This document shows positions 52,328 to 61,814 of a stretch of DNA of 64,000 nucleotides, one piece after another (position 1 is the stretch's first letter; each line of letters begins with the position of its first letter). This DNA comes from Gammaproteobacteria bacterium. GTDB lineage: Bacteria > Pseudomonadota > Gammaproteobacteria > SZUA-229. Position numbers and translations under genes: made by a program. The stretch is from positions 1-64,000 of the forward strand of contig JAOULX010000009.1 in the NCBI GenBank assembly GCA_029881795.1. The letters are read 5' to 3'. The notes beneath the pieces were generated by a model that saw only the letters and a program-made list of their open reading frames with translations, was not told where the DNA came from and ran no database searches.

Positions 52328-53887
52328 TCAATATTTATAAGTCATATTAAAATGAAGTTTGCTATCTCCTTTTTGTGTTTCTCCAAAACCTGACTGTGCC
52401 CTCGCCAGATCTGCCACAACCGACAGATCCCGTCCTCGGTTCCAGCGTATGCCGACCCCTACAGACGAAATATTCTGCCTTAACTCGGTAGCCGGATCCG
52501 AGACTTCGGTGAACTCGGCCTGTCCCGAATCATAAAAAACCAGCCCGCTTAACTGACTGGATTTGAATTTTTTCCAGAATTCTAAATTTGAATAATAACC
52601 ACGGTCTCCGAGTAGCGCATATTCTTCATAACCTCTGACTGTGCGAGCGCCACCGATAGCAAATTGCTCTGCTGAAATCAGCGGCCTGTCCGCATACTGA
52701 CCGCTTAATTTAAAGCGCAGCAGCCAGTCTGATAATGGCATGTCATAATGCCCGCGAATCCGCGTCAAGCCCCAGTCTGTATCTGGAACTCGGTCCTGAC
52801 TGGCGTATGCTTCATCATTTATCCGGTTATGAAAATAAGACACCGAAAAAGCGAAGGGAGAACGACCCTTGGGTCGTGATAATTCGTATTCAAGCGAGAC
52901 CGGTTCACTTTGAACAGTACTGTCACTGACAGAGTTACCGAAATCAGTGGATGAGACCTGATTACTAAAAACTTTTTTATCCAGTCCAACGGTTATTGTC
53001 TGTCTGTACGATTTAATATTTACGAAACCAATCATATAACGCACACCCTGCACAGTACCGATACCACTGACATCAAACAGCCCCGGGTTATTTTCAAACA
53101 AGGTAACGCTCGCGACCGAGGAGTCGCTATAAAAAAACGATAACTTATCACCAATACTGTAAAACGGCATACTGTAACTCAGCACCCATTGAGCGACATT
53201 ATCCGGTTCTTCGGTAGAAGTACTGTAATTAATACCGGCTATATGATCCAGATTAAACAAGTTACTGTACTGATAGCCCAGCGCTAAACGAATCTCACCA
53301 CTGTTTTCGGAACCTGTGTTTGCCAGTTGTGCATAAGCGGTGTCAGGTGACTTATCCGCGACCTTTAATTCCACATCGATGGTGTTTTGTTTTTCCCCTT
53401 CCTTAAACAACATCTGTAAACTTTTGTCCGGATGTTGGTTGGCAATGGTCAGGCTTTTATTCAGCAGCCGGGTATTGGGCGCCACGCCTTCTACAAGATT
53501 TGGTAGGCTGTTCTTAATATTTAGATCATTAAAATGCCGATTACCCGAAACTTTCAAATTACCCAGTTTAAATTCGTATATGCGTAATTTAACAACCCCG
53601 TCACGTAATGACTGCGGCATTAAAATAACCCGATGAAAACTAAAACCCTTTTTTTTCAGATGTTTTTCCAGCTCTTCCACAGCAGAAGCCAGCCCTGCAA
53701 GGCTGTAATGACGGCCAAGATACGGTTTCAGTATTGTAGTAACTTCTGCTGACGACATGACTTTCGATCCCGTTACTTCATAACGCACTACATCAAACTG
53801 TAGATCTGGCGGTGCTTCAAGTGCTGACACTGACCCAAAAACACAACAACAAATAATCAATATGACCCTTCGCAGCATTAATCTCAT
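52328..53887 (-). CDS. TpsB outer-membrane transporter (ShlB/FhaC/HecB family)
   Basis: 519 residues with a signal peptide (near residue 23). Two POTRA domains (about 30-180) include FSFHRVILMPQSLRDGVVKLRI and GNLKVSGNRHF. The 16-stranded barrel carries the conserved GGARTVRGYEE loop and ends in a terminal tyrosine. It secretes the TpsA protein. It is first in the unit TpsB-FecR-TpsA, and its stop lies nine bases before the FecR-protein ATG. Confidence 0.95.
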   Translation of the reverse strand: MRLMLRRVILIICCCVFGSVSALEAPPDLQFDVVRYEVTGSKVMSSAEVTTILKPYLGRHYSLAGLASAVEELEKHLKKKGFSFHRVILMPQSLRDGVVKLRIYEFKLGNLKVSGNRHFNDLNIKNSLPNLVEGVAPNTRLLNKSLTIANQHPDKSLQMLFKEGEKQNTIDVELKVADKSPDTAYAQLANTGSENSGEIRLALGYQYSNLFNLDHIAGINYSTSTEEPDNVAQWVLSYSMPFYSIGDKLSFFYSDSSVASVTLFENNPGLFDVSGIGTVQGVRYMIGFVNIKSYRQTITVGLDKKVFSNQVSSTDFGNSVSDSTVQSEPVSLEYELSRPKGRSPFAFSVSYFHNRINDEAYASQDRVPDTDWGLTRIRGHYDMPLSDWLLRFKLSGQYADRPLISAEQFAIGGARTVRGYEEYALLGDRGYYSNLEFWKKFKSSQLSGLVFYDSGQAEFTEVSDPATELRQNISSVGVGIRWNRGRDLSVVADLARAQSGFGETQKGDSKLHFNMTYKY

Positions 53888-54048
53888 TCCCGGATAAAAT
53901 ACACCTGATTAAAGTAGCGGCCACGGACACAACGACTTTAAAGAAGTATAGATAAATATTTGATTAGTAATTGGCCCAGAATTGGAGAATCAGACTTAGC
54001 TCACAAAACCAGCATCTAATTCCATGATATACGCCATTGATTCATATT

Positions 54049-54867
54049 TTAGGAGTCTTTGTCCGATTTATCAGCAGCAATTTGCTTTAATTGCTGCTCA
54101 ATTTTTATCAGCCGACGCTCAAGCCGACTTACAGCCTTGTCCAGATAGATCTCTTCTTCTCTGGTTTCTGCTTCAACGTCTTTTTCCACCTCTTTTTCGA
54201 CAAAATAGGCCGCTAAATTGGCCGTCACCAGCGAAAATAGCACTACGCCAGCAATTATCAGTACCGCTGCGAAAATGCGCCCCGGCCCACTGACCGGCGT
54301 AAAATCACCATACCCGACCGTAGAAACCGTCACCAGAGCCCACCAGATACCTTCCGAAGGCGATTCAAATGCCGGATCAATCGCCGTGATAATAATGCCT
54401 GAAAGCAAGACTAGCAGCAGCGATACCAGCAAGGTGGCTCCCAATTGATTACGACTGAGGATTTTTCTGACGGTTTTCGTTAAGCGGTAAACCAGGCCCA
54501 CCATTAGTAATAAGCGCAGGCTCCTCAAGATGGCCGCTAGTGGTGAATAGCCCCAAAGAATGATCGGCAAGCCAGCACAGATAATTAATAGATTCATCCA
54601 GTTACTTCGCAGGTAGCGCTTTTTGTTATCAACCACGCTTACCAGCAAAACCGACTCAATCACAAAAAAGCACCAAACCAGCCAATCAAAAAAGACCGTT
54701 TCGGCTGGTTCTGTGGTCATCTGAAAATCCAGATAGAACTGGAAGGGCATCCACAACACCAGCATCAGCATCGGCCATTGAAAAACTTTATCCCAGAATT
54801 TAGCCCGTTGATTTTCATGCGGGCTAACGCCGGAAAGACCAATCAGTGCGTGAAACGGCACAGCCAT
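54049..54867 (-). CDS. voltage-gated-type potassium channel
   Basis: 272 residues: helices S1-S4 (about 30-130, with an arginine-bearing RSLRLLLMVGLVYRL stretch), S5, a pore loop with the selectivity filter TVGYGD at 183-188, and S6. A charged coiled-coil tail (225-270) follows. Such channels exist widely in gammaproteobacteria. It ends the housekeeping side of the block, three bases after ubiI, and may be cotranscribed with it. The 160 bases to its left hold no gene. Confidence 0.93.
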   Translation of the reverse strand: MAVPFHALIGLSGVSPHENQRAKFWDKVFQWPMLMLVLWMPFQFYLDFQMTTEPAETVFFDWLVWCFFVIESVLLVSVVDNKKRYLRSNWMNLLIICAGLPIILWGYSPLAAILRSLRLLLMVGLVYRLTKTVRKILSRNQLGATLLVSLLLVLLSGIIITAIDPAFESPSEGIWWALVTVSTVGYGDFTPVSGPGRIFAAVLIIAGVVLFSLVTANLAAYFVEKEVEKDVEAETREEEIYLDKAVSRLERRLIKIEQQLKQIAADKSDKDS

Positions 54868-54870
54868 CTA

Positions 54871-56118
54871 TCAGCGTCGCTGTTCCGTGCTGCCGGCTTC
54901 AAGCTGCCAGCGATCGCGTGCGATAACCGGCAAATCGCCTTCAAAACCCATTGCCCGGCGCATCAGCAGCGATTTGGCCAGCTCACTCTTCTGTACCAGA
55001 TTAAGACCGAGGTTTCTAAGCTGACTGATTAGTGAGTTGTCATTGCCAAACAGGTTTTTGAATCCACTCATACTGAACATCATTAGCTGATTTTCACCCC
55101 GACGCCAGCGCTCATATTTTCTCAGCGTCTGGTAGCTGGCAAAATCACGCCGATGCAAAATCGCATTATTCATCACTTCTGCCAGACTGGCAGCATCCAT
55201 CAGACCCAAATTAACACCCTGACCGGCCAGCGGATGAATGGTATGGGCCGCATCACCGACCAGCACTAGGCCTTCTTTTATATATTCCCGCGCATGCCGT
55301 CTGATTAGCGGAAATGCGGCACGCTCGCTGACGCTTTGTATCCGGCCCAGCTTGCCATCAAAGGCATGGCATAATTGTTTACTAAAGCTCTCATCATCGA
55401 GTGCCAGTAATTTCTCAGCCTCTGCCGAATCTGCCGACCAGACAATTGAACACTGGCCACTCGACAAGGGTAAAAATGCCAGCGGCCCGGTCGCTAAAAA
55501 TCGTTGCCACGCCGTATGCTGATGATGCTTGTCTGGCCTGACCACACAAACAATGCCCTTTTGCTGATAATCTGCAAGCTCCAGATCAATACTGGCGGCT
55601 TGTCTGACCATGGAATGAGCGCCATCTGCCCCGACCAGTAGTCGACAACTTAAACGCTGGCCATTTTCTAAAGTCACGCAGCTATTTTGTGGCTGATAGT
55701 CAATCGCTTTTACCGACTGGCCACTGATCAGTTCGACATTGTCATGGGCCGCTATCCTGTCCAGCAATGCCAGCTGCAGCACTCTGTTTTCAACAATATG
55801 CCCGAGCTCTTTAACACCGCTATCGGCGGCATCAAAAATAACCTCGCCATCGCCCTGCGCATCCCAGACCTGCATTTTTTCATAAGCACAGCAACGCCGT
55901 TTTTCGATACCGCTCCAGACCCCGAGATAATCCAGCACCTGTTGCGATGAATGACTAATCGCCGATACTCTGAGGTCATAGTCATCGGCCGGATCAATCT
56001 CTCCGGGTATGTGTTTTTCAATCACAGCAATTTTCAGCGCCGATTGTGCCAGTGCACAGGCCAGCGTCGAGCCCACCATGCCACCACCCACTATAATGAC
56101 ATCATAATTTGTTTTCAT
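54871..56118 (-). CDS. ubiI: ubiquinone biosynthesis C5-hydroxylase, UbiI-like
   Basis: A 415-residue flavin monooxygenase with GGGMVGSTLAC at 11-21 for FAD binding, a central VGADGAHSMVRQ and the second motif GDAAHTIHPLAGQGVNLG. It hydroxylates the ring of the ubiquinone precursor. It overlaps ubiH by ATGA. UbiI/UbiF types are hard to separate by eye; the synteny with pepP-ubiH favours UbiI. Confidence 0.9.
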   Translation of the reverse strand: MKTNYDVIIVGGGMVGSTLACALAQSALKIAVIEKHIPGEIDPADDYDLRVSAISHSSQQVLDYLGVWSGIEKRRCCAYEKMQVWDAQGDGEVIFDAADSGVKELGHIVENRVLQLALLDRIAAHDNVELISGQSVKAIDYQPQNSCVTLENGQRLSCRLLVGADGAHSMVRQAASIDLELADYQQKGIVCVVRPDKHHQHTAWQRFLATGPLAFLPLSSGQCSIVWSADSAEAEKLLALDDESFSKQLCHAFDGKLGRIQSVSERAAFPLIRRHAREYIKEGLVLVGDAAHTIHPLAGQGVNLGLMDAASLAEVMNNAILHRRDFASYQTLRKYERWRRGENQLMMFSMSGFKNLFGNDNSLISQLRNLGLNLVQKSELAKSLLMRRAMGFEGDLPVIARDRWQLEAGSTEQRR

Positions 56119-57338
56119 AATGACACACCGCGCATCAGTCTAGACATTTTGCCTACCAGCCCCATACTCTGCCTGGCCAGCAGGTGTCGCAAGGATGGCA
56201 GGCAATCAACCATCATCAGACCAGCCGCTCTGGCATGAGCCAGCGGCATAAAATTATTGGAAAATACTTTTACCAGCGTATCGGTAAAACGAAATACCCG
56301 GTTCATATCTTTTTGTCGTGCTGCGGCATAATCATCCAGCCAGCTCTGTGGATCTGCCACACCCTGTCGCTGTATTTTTTCAGCCAGCAACGCCACATCA
56401 CGCAATGCCAGATTAAAGCCCTGTCCCGACACCGGATGCAGTCCATGTGCCGCGTTTCCAATGACCACCACGCGGTCTTTTACCAGACGCTCTGATTCAG
56501 TTAATGCCAGCGGATAAATATTTCTGACGCCGGTTTTTAATAATCGACCCAGTCTGAAACCAAAGCGTTGCTGTAACTGCTGCAAAAACGCCTCATCATC
56601 AAGCGCCATCACCGAGTCTTGGTCTTCACGGTTGATCGTCCAGACCACCGAACAACGTGGCTTGCTGTTTTCATCCTCGGTCATCGGTAAAAAAGCCAGC
56701 GGCCCTGAGCTGGTGAAACGCTCATACGCCACAGACTGATGATTTTTTTCTACCGACACATTGGCAATCACAGCCGACTGCTGGTAATCGCTTTTACGGT
56801 GTGCAATACCAGCCAGATTGCGCACTGTCGACATTGCACCATCCGCTGCAACCAGCAAACTGGTCTGCATTTCAATACTCTCGGCTCCACAGTCAACCGT
56901 GATCGTGACCGCCTCAGCCGTCTCGCTGAGATCACTGACTGTTGCCGGCATCAACATATCCAGCTGCTGCATTGTTTGTAAGCGCGTCTGTAATACCTCA
57001 CCCATCACACGATTTTCAATCACGTAACCCAAGGCTTCCACCCGTTCTTCATAATGGTGCAAACGGGTCACACCAAAATAACCCTTATCTGACACATGGA
57101 TCGTTTTTATCGCTGCACAGCGTTGTTTCAGATCAGGCCATATCGACATCGCCTGCAGTATTTTTTTAGAGCCATAGGACAAGGCAATGGAACGGTCATC
57201 AAAGCTGGGTTGTTGCTGGCTTTTCCAGGCAAAGGCTTCGACGATAGCAATCGACAATCCACTGTCTTTTAATGCCAGCGCCAGACTGGCACCGACCATG
57301 CCACCACCAACAATTATTATGTCGTAAACTTTTTTCAT
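56115..57338 (-). CDS. ubiH: 2-octaprenyl-6-methoxyphenol hydroxylase UbiH
   Basis: A flavin monooxygenase of ubiquinone synthesis. Reading from the ATG at 57338 gives MKKVYDIIIVGGGMVGASLAL, the standard start; a longer frame from a GTG at 57383 adds residues unlike the family. VVIGNAAHGLHPVSGQGFNLALRD is the FAD-ribityl motif. It sits between pepP and ubiI as in other gammaproteobacteria. Confidence 0.93.
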   Translation of the reverse strand: MKKVYDIIIVGGGMVGASLALALKDSGLSIAIVEAFAWKSQQQPSFDDRSIALSYGSKKILQAMSIWPDLKQRCAAIKTIHVSDKGYFGVTRLHHYEERVEALGYVIENRVMGEVLQTRLQTMQQLDMLMPATVSDLSETAEAVTITVDCGAESIEMQTSLLVAADGAMSTVRNLAGIAHRKSDYQQSAVIANVSVEKNHQSVAYERFTSSGPLAFLPMTEDENSKPRCSVVWTINREDQDSVMALDDEAFLQQLQQRFGFRLGRLLKTGVRNIYPLALTESERLVKDRVVVIGNAAHGLHPVSGQGFNLALRDVALLAEKIQRQGVADPQSWLDDYAAARQKDMNRVFRFTDTLVKVFSNNFMPLAHARAAGLMMVDCLPSLRHLLARQSMGLVGKMSRLMRGVSL

Positions 57339-57502
57339 CTGTATTTTTAAAACCTTTCCCGCCGCATCACGGAAAACACCCACTGTTGATTATTGGAAAA
57401 ACACCGCTCTCAGTCAGCCGCTCGCATTACCGCAAATGAGCGCGCCAAACCGATAACTAAACGCGCCTGATCTCTGCATCATTATCGCGACTGTTATCAT
57501 TT

Positions 57503-58816
57503 TTATGAATAAGATTGAGCTGCCATAAAGTTTTCAATATCATCCACCTCACTGATCAGTGCAGCAGTCAGCACATCGTGCCCGTCTTTTGTAACCAGCA
57601 CATCATCCTCAATACGTACACCAATATCCCACCAGCGCTTAGCCCCTTTAGAGCCGTGTGGTATATACAGTCCGGGCTCTACCGTCAGCACCATACCCGG
57701 TTCCAACAGCCGCCATTCTTCACCAACTTTATAATCGCCGACATCGTGCACATCCATACCCAGCCAGTGACCGGTTCGGTGCATGTAATACTGGCGGTAA
57801 CTTTCATCTTTGATTAACTGACTCACTTTGCCTTTTAATAAGCCGAGTTCAACCATGCCTTTGGTCATGGTTTTAACCGCTGCATTATGCGGATCGTTCC
57901 AGTGATTTCCCGGCAGCACCTCTTTAATCGCGGCTTTTTGTGCTGCCAGAACCAGCTCATAGATTTCACGTTGGGGTACACTAAACTTACCATTAACCGG
58001 AAAGGTACGGGTAATATCAGCATCGTAGCCCTGATATTCTGCGCCGGCATCAATTAATACCAGATCGCCATCCTTCATCTTTTGATCGTTCTCAACATAG
58101 TGCAATATACAGGCATTGGCGCCACTGCCAACGATGGACGAATAAGCCCAAGTGGCACCGTTGCGCTGAAATTCATGCAGATATTCTGCTTCCAGTTCGT
58201 ATTCAAACATACCCGGCTTACAGATTGCCATTGCCCGCTGATGCGCCGTGACTGAAATATCAGCCGCCTTTTGCATCAGTTTAATTTCAGGCTGAGTTTT
58301 AAACAGTCGCATGTCATGTAAAAAATAATCCAGCGAGACAAATTCATAGGGTACGTGTGTACCTGCACGTGAATTTTTTTTCAGATGATTGACCCAGCCC
58401 ATGACCTGTTTATCAAAACCCAGATCCAGCCCCATGGTGTAATACACCCGTTCACAATGCTCCATTAGCCCAGGCAGAATATCGTCGATATCATCAATCG
58501 GGAATGCATCATCGCAAGCAAATTCTTCAATCGCGCCATCTGGGCCGTAGCGTTTGCCATTCCAGGTTTCCATTAAGGGGTCACGGTCACGACAAAACAA
58601 CACGTATTCACCATTTTTTCGGCCAGGAATCAGCACGATGACCGCCTCAGGCTCGGGGAAATCACTGAGGTACAAAAAGTCGCTGTCCTGTCGGTACTTA
58701 TGTTCCACATCGCGGTTCCGGCTTCGCATCGGCGCTGCCGGCAAGATGGCTATGGCATCTTTACCCATCATCCGCATCAGCTGCTTACGGCGTCTTTTTA
58801 ATACCTGCTTATTCAT
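57503..58816 (-). CDS. pepP: Xaa-Pro aminopeptidase
   Basis: 437 residues that remove the N-terminal residue before proline. The dinuclear metal site is visible: the two aspartates in LVLIDAGAEYQGYDADITRTF, the histidine in HRTGHWLGMDVHD, and glutamates in VLTVEPGLY and GVRIEDDVLV. Located between ygfB and ubiH, all leftward. Confidence 0.97.
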   Translation of the reverse strand: MNKQVLKRRRKQLMRMMGKDAIAILPAAPMRSRNRDVEHKYRQDSDFLYLSDFPEPEAVIVLIPGRKNGEYVLFCRDRDPLMETWNGKRYGPDGAIEEFACDDAFPIDDIDDILPGLMEHCERVYYTMGLDLGFDKQVMGWVNHLKKNSRAGTHVPYEFVSLDYFLHDMRLFKTQPEIKLMQKAADISVTAHQRAMAICKPGMFEYELEAEYLHEFQRNGATWAYSSIVGSGANACILHYVENDQKMKDGDLVLIDAGAEYQGYDADITRTFPVNGKFSVPQREIYELVLAAQKAAIKEVLPGNHWNDPHNAAVKTMTKGMVELGLLKGKVSQLIKDESYRQYYMHRTGHWLGMDVHDVGDYKVGEEWRLLEPGMVLTVEPGLYIPHGSKGAKRWWDIGVRIEDDVLVTKDGHDVLTAALISEVDDIENFMAAQSYS

Positions 58817-58825
58817 AGTATCTCG

Positions 58826-59410
58826 TTAGTGTAGAGTTTCGGTTCTGACCGGCTTATTCAGTTTCACAGGCTGCAGTTCTTCATTAATCAATAACACGCC
58901 GACCCGGACAAATTCTTCCAGCTGCATATAATCGTCTTCACTGTTCTCGTTATCCTCGTCGTCGAACACCGCCTGTGAGATCTGAATAAAATCAAGCATC
59001 AGCTCGGCACTGTCTTGCGGCATTTTATCCCCCTGTTTGATCCCCCCTGCTGCCAGTCCATAAAGAAAACCCTGGCACCAGTTAGCCAGCGCATAAACCC
59101 GGTCGGCTAGTTTGTCGTCATCCGATGCCAGTAAACACTGAAAGTCAGTAACTTCATTATTTAATGATGCAATGGTGGCCAGATACATTTGCTGCAGCTC
59201 GTCGGCCAACTCACCCATTAGTACATTACCTTCTTCTTGGACGCCAACCACATGCTGCTGCCATTGATTAACATCGGCACTACCCTGAGCGCATAATATG
59301 CCACACAACGCACCATGCGCTTCGGATGCTTCCATGGTCGCATTTACTTTAAGCAGAGATTCCTGCAAATTAATATAATCCGGCATTAAGGCCATGGTTT
59401 TACTCTTCAT
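58826..59410 (-). CDS. ygfB: UPF0149 (YgfB-family) protein
   Basis: 194 residues, mostly helical, beginning PDYINLQESLLKVNATMEASEAHGALCGILCAQG and carrying WCQGFLYGLAAGGI, both family marks. The role in most species is unknown; the gene is nearly always linked with pepP. A later ATG at 59395 is an equally possible start. Divergent from the small coiled-coil gene, with 104 bases between them. Confidence 0.92.
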   Translation of the reverse strand: MKSKTMALMPDYINLQESLLKVNATMEASEAHGALCGILCAQGSADVNQWQQHVVGVQEEGNVLMGELADELQQMYLATIASLNNEVTDFQCLLASDDDKLADRVYALANWCQGFLYGLAAGGIKQGDKMPQDSAELMLDFIQISQAVFDDEDNENSEDDYMQLEEFVRVGVLLINEELQPVKLNKPVRTETLH

Positions 59411-59514
59411 CAGTCATTTTGCCCAAGTTTAACACGGCCTCCTGCGCAGAAGCAGCCTCAGAATGTATTGAAATAGTTGACCCGACTGGCAAGCCCAACT
59501 AATATTTAGAAGAT

Positions 59515-59727
59515 ATGAGTAACACTGACAACAATATGGATGACCTGGAAAAACAGGTCGAAGAGCTACTGAACCTGTGCGACAAACTCACTGCGTCAAA
59601 CAGCTCACTGCGCGGCACGGTTGATGAACTAAAAACCGAACGTAGCACGCTTATTCAGCAAAAAGACAAAGCCCGTGGCCACATCGAGTCGATGATTACC
59701 CGTCTGAAATCGATGGAACAGAATTAA
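59515..59727 (+). CDS. small coiled-coil protein, TIGR02449 family (ZapB-like)
   Basis: 70 residues, almost wholly a heptad coiled coil (LEKQVEELLNLCDKLTASN...). This family is consistently encoded just before zapA in gammaproteobacteria without being proven a ZapB orthologue. Its stop overlaps the zapA ATG by one base (TAATG). A divisome scaffold role is inferred from the neighbour. Confidence 0.88.
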   Translation: MSNTDNNMDDLEKQVEELLNLCDKLTASNSSLRGTVDELKTERSTLIQQKDKARGHIESMITRLKSMEQN

Positions 59728-60032
59728 TGCCCGCAAAACCCAATTCGGTCAGCATTCGACTACTCGACAAAGAATACAGCATTGGTTGTCCCGACGGCGA
59801 AGAGGCTTCACTACTGGCTTCGGCTGATCTGGTAAACAAAAAAATCAAAGAAATCAAAGAGCGTGGTTCGATTATCGAATCTGAACGCATTGCCGTCATG
59901 GCTGCATTAAATCTGGCCCACGAAGTTTTAAATGCCAACTCGGCCAGCACCAGCCTGAGTGATGTTGATAAAAGAATTCACTCGCTTAAAGAAAAAATTG
60001 ATTCAGCAATTGGTCAAATTGAGCTACCATAA
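59727..60032 (+). CDS. zapA: cell division protein ZapA
   Basis: 101 residues that promote FtsZ bundling at the division ring. The N-terminal dimer domain contains VSIRLLDKEYSIGCPDGEEASL, followed by a coiled coil (RIAVMAALNLAHEVL...). It is coupled to the small coiled-coil gene and followed by 6S RNA, the conserved arrangement. Confidence 0.95.
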   Translation: MPAKPNSVSIRLLDKEYSIGCPDGEEASLLASADLVNKKIKEIKERGSIIESERIAVMAALNLAHEVLNANSASTSLSDVDKRIHSLKEKIDSAIGQIELP

Positions 60033-60039
60033 CTAACGG

Positions 60040-60229
60040 GTCTCTGCGGTGTTCGTAGCAAAATTTTCATTTCCCTTGTCCCTAATAACTGACCCCGGGT
60101 ACTCTACTGTTAGTACTGTGTGCATTACCGTTGGTTTATCCAGTGGGAAGCCTAAGGTATTAACGAGGGTTCCCACCTGAACTTTCTGGTTCAAGGTCGC
60201 TTATTTTGATACGGCACAGGCGGAGACCC
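60040..60229 (+). ncRNA. ssrS: 6S RNA
   Basis: About 190 nt between zapA and fau, the classical position. The ends pair (GTCTCTGC with GCGGAGAC), enclosing long imperfect stems and a central bubble typical of 6S; the conserved GTGTTCGTAGCA near the start and GGTTCAAGG near the end fit. It binds sigma-70 RNA polymerase in stationary phase. The exact ends are approximate. Confidence 0.9.
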
Positions 60230-60244
60230 ACTTAACCCTTTCCT

Positions 60245-60838
60245 ATGACTTCCAGCACACAAAGACAAAATCTGCGGCGGCAACTGCGGCTACAGCGCAA
60301 GCAACTCAGCTCCAGACAGCAACATATTCACGCCAGAAAACTGGCCAATGTTCTGCAACGCAGTCGACATTTCAAACAGGCAAAAAATGTGGCTTTTTAT
60401 CTGGCCGAAGATGGCGAAATCTCTGCTGAAGCCGCGATACAGCTGGCCTGGAAAAGTCGAAAAACGGTTTATCTGCCGGTGTTATCGCCGTTTGCAGATG
60501 AGTTATTCTTCGCTGCCTACACATCTAAAACGCGGCTTAAGCTGAACCGCTTTGGCATCGCCGAACCCGCCGTCAGTATCCGCCACTGTAAACGCGCTCA
60601 TCAACTACAACTTATTTTGATGCCACTGGTAGGTTTTGATAGCCAAGGCAACCGACTGGGTATGGGCGGGGGCTTTTACGATCGCAGCCTGCATTTCAGG
60701 CGGCAACAGAAAAACTGGCGCAAGCCACGACTGATCGGACTTGCTCATGAATGTCAGAAAACAGTGGCTATCCCGGTCGAAGACTGGGATATTCCGGTCG
60801 ATGCGATCGCTACAGAAAAAACGCTATACCGATTTTAA
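60245..60838 (+). CDS. fau: 5-formyltetrahydrofolate cyclo-ligase
   Basis: 197 residues that convert 5-formyl-THF to 5,10-methenyl-THF with ATP. The ATP-site motif GNRLGMGGGFYDRSL is at about 139-153, with a basic N-terminus RRQLRLQRKQL. Linked with 6S RNA as in E. coli ygfA, consistent with cotranscription or processing. Its stop overlaps that of the convergent barrel gene. Confidence 0.95.
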   Translation: MTSSTQRQNLRRQLRLQRKQLSSRQQHIHARKLANVLQRSRHFKQAKNVAFYLAEDGEISAEAAIQLAWKSRKTVYLPVLSPFADELFFAAYTSKTRLKLNRFGIAEPAVSIRHCKRAHQLQLILMPLVGFDSQGNRLGMGGGFYDRSLHFRRQQKNWRKPRLIGLAHECQKTVAIPVEDWDIPVDAIATEKTLYRF

Positions 60839-61638
60839 AAGTTCATGCCAAAAACAATCGCTGTTTGCAGAAAGCTGAATTCCTGTGTCAGCTTGTCAGA
60901 CGAGCTTGAGGTGGTTCTGACATCATTCATTTCAATCTGACCCGTCTTCACAAAAACGCGCATAAAAATGTCATATTTGAATAACACCTCTGCACCGGCT
61001 TTGATGCTCAGGCCGTAGCCTGCGGTATGAAACTGATCATTTCGCTCACGGCCAAATAAGGTCGCATTGGTTTTTGGGTACATGATCGCATAACCCAGTC
61101 CCCAGTATGCAGATAGTGCGACTTCTGCCTGCTGCTGCAGCCATAACGGCAGAAAATGTTCAAATTCGAAGGATATAAAATTCAAACCATCAGTGTGCTC
61201 AAAGGTTAAAAAATCAGTCGTTAGTTGCTGTGGAGTACCCGCAGCATAGGTACCGTCAAAACCTTCACCGGTACTGATAGTGCCATCAATAGTAACGGTC
61301 TGATCCTGCACCATGACGTATTTCATATGGTCATTACCAAACGAAACTGAAAAGGTATCGGTTAGGTAATAACCTACACGGCCATTCGACTGCGGCAACG
61401 TCAGGCCGGCTGGATTCAGATAGGGATCTAATGCGGTCGGCGTTGGTCGGTCCGTGGCCTGTACATCATATAACGTAAAATCATAACCATTGCCGGTCAG
61501 GTGTAAATCGCTGTTGCTGTACTCCGCCCTGTTCCAGCCATAATAGCCATACCATTTACCTTCTTTATTCAGCAGACCGGCCTGACTGCTACTGCTAAAA
61601 AACACTAACAACGCAACTGCTACGAGCTTTTGATACAT
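60835..61638 (-). CDS. hypothetical outer-membrane barrel protein
   Basis: 267 residues with a signal peptide (cleavage near 20, SQA). Strand-rich throughout, with aromatic girdles (GKWYGYYGWNRAEYS, VALSAYWGLGYAIMYP) and a C-terminal aromatic ending VFGMNF, which signals outer membrane insertion. No specific family recognised. Single gene. Confidence 0.7.
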   Translation of the reverse strand: MYQKLVAVALLVFFSSSSQAGLLNKEGKWYGYYGWNRAEYSNSDLHLTGNGYDFTLYDVQATDRPTPTALDPYLNPAGLTLPQSNGRVGYYLTDTFSVSFGNDHMKYVMVQDQTVTIDGTISTGEGFDGTYAAGTPQQLTTDFLTFEHTDGLNFISFEFEHFLPLWLQQQAEVALSAYWGLGYAIMYPKTNATLFGRERNDQFHTAGYGLSIKAGAEVLFKYDIFMRVFVKTGQIEMNDVRTTSSSSDKLTQEFSFLQTAIVFGMNF

Positions 61639-61814
61639 AGTTCACCTGATACATTGATCTAAAAATTGCAGCGCATTTTATCAGAACAAACACTGGGGTT
61701 TGCCATCAAATCACTCAAAAAACCTACAAACTTGTTTCATCTCAATGATTTTCTTGCACACAGCTCGGGCATAAGGCTAAATACCAACATCATTCGTCTT
61801 AAGCCTCATACTTA

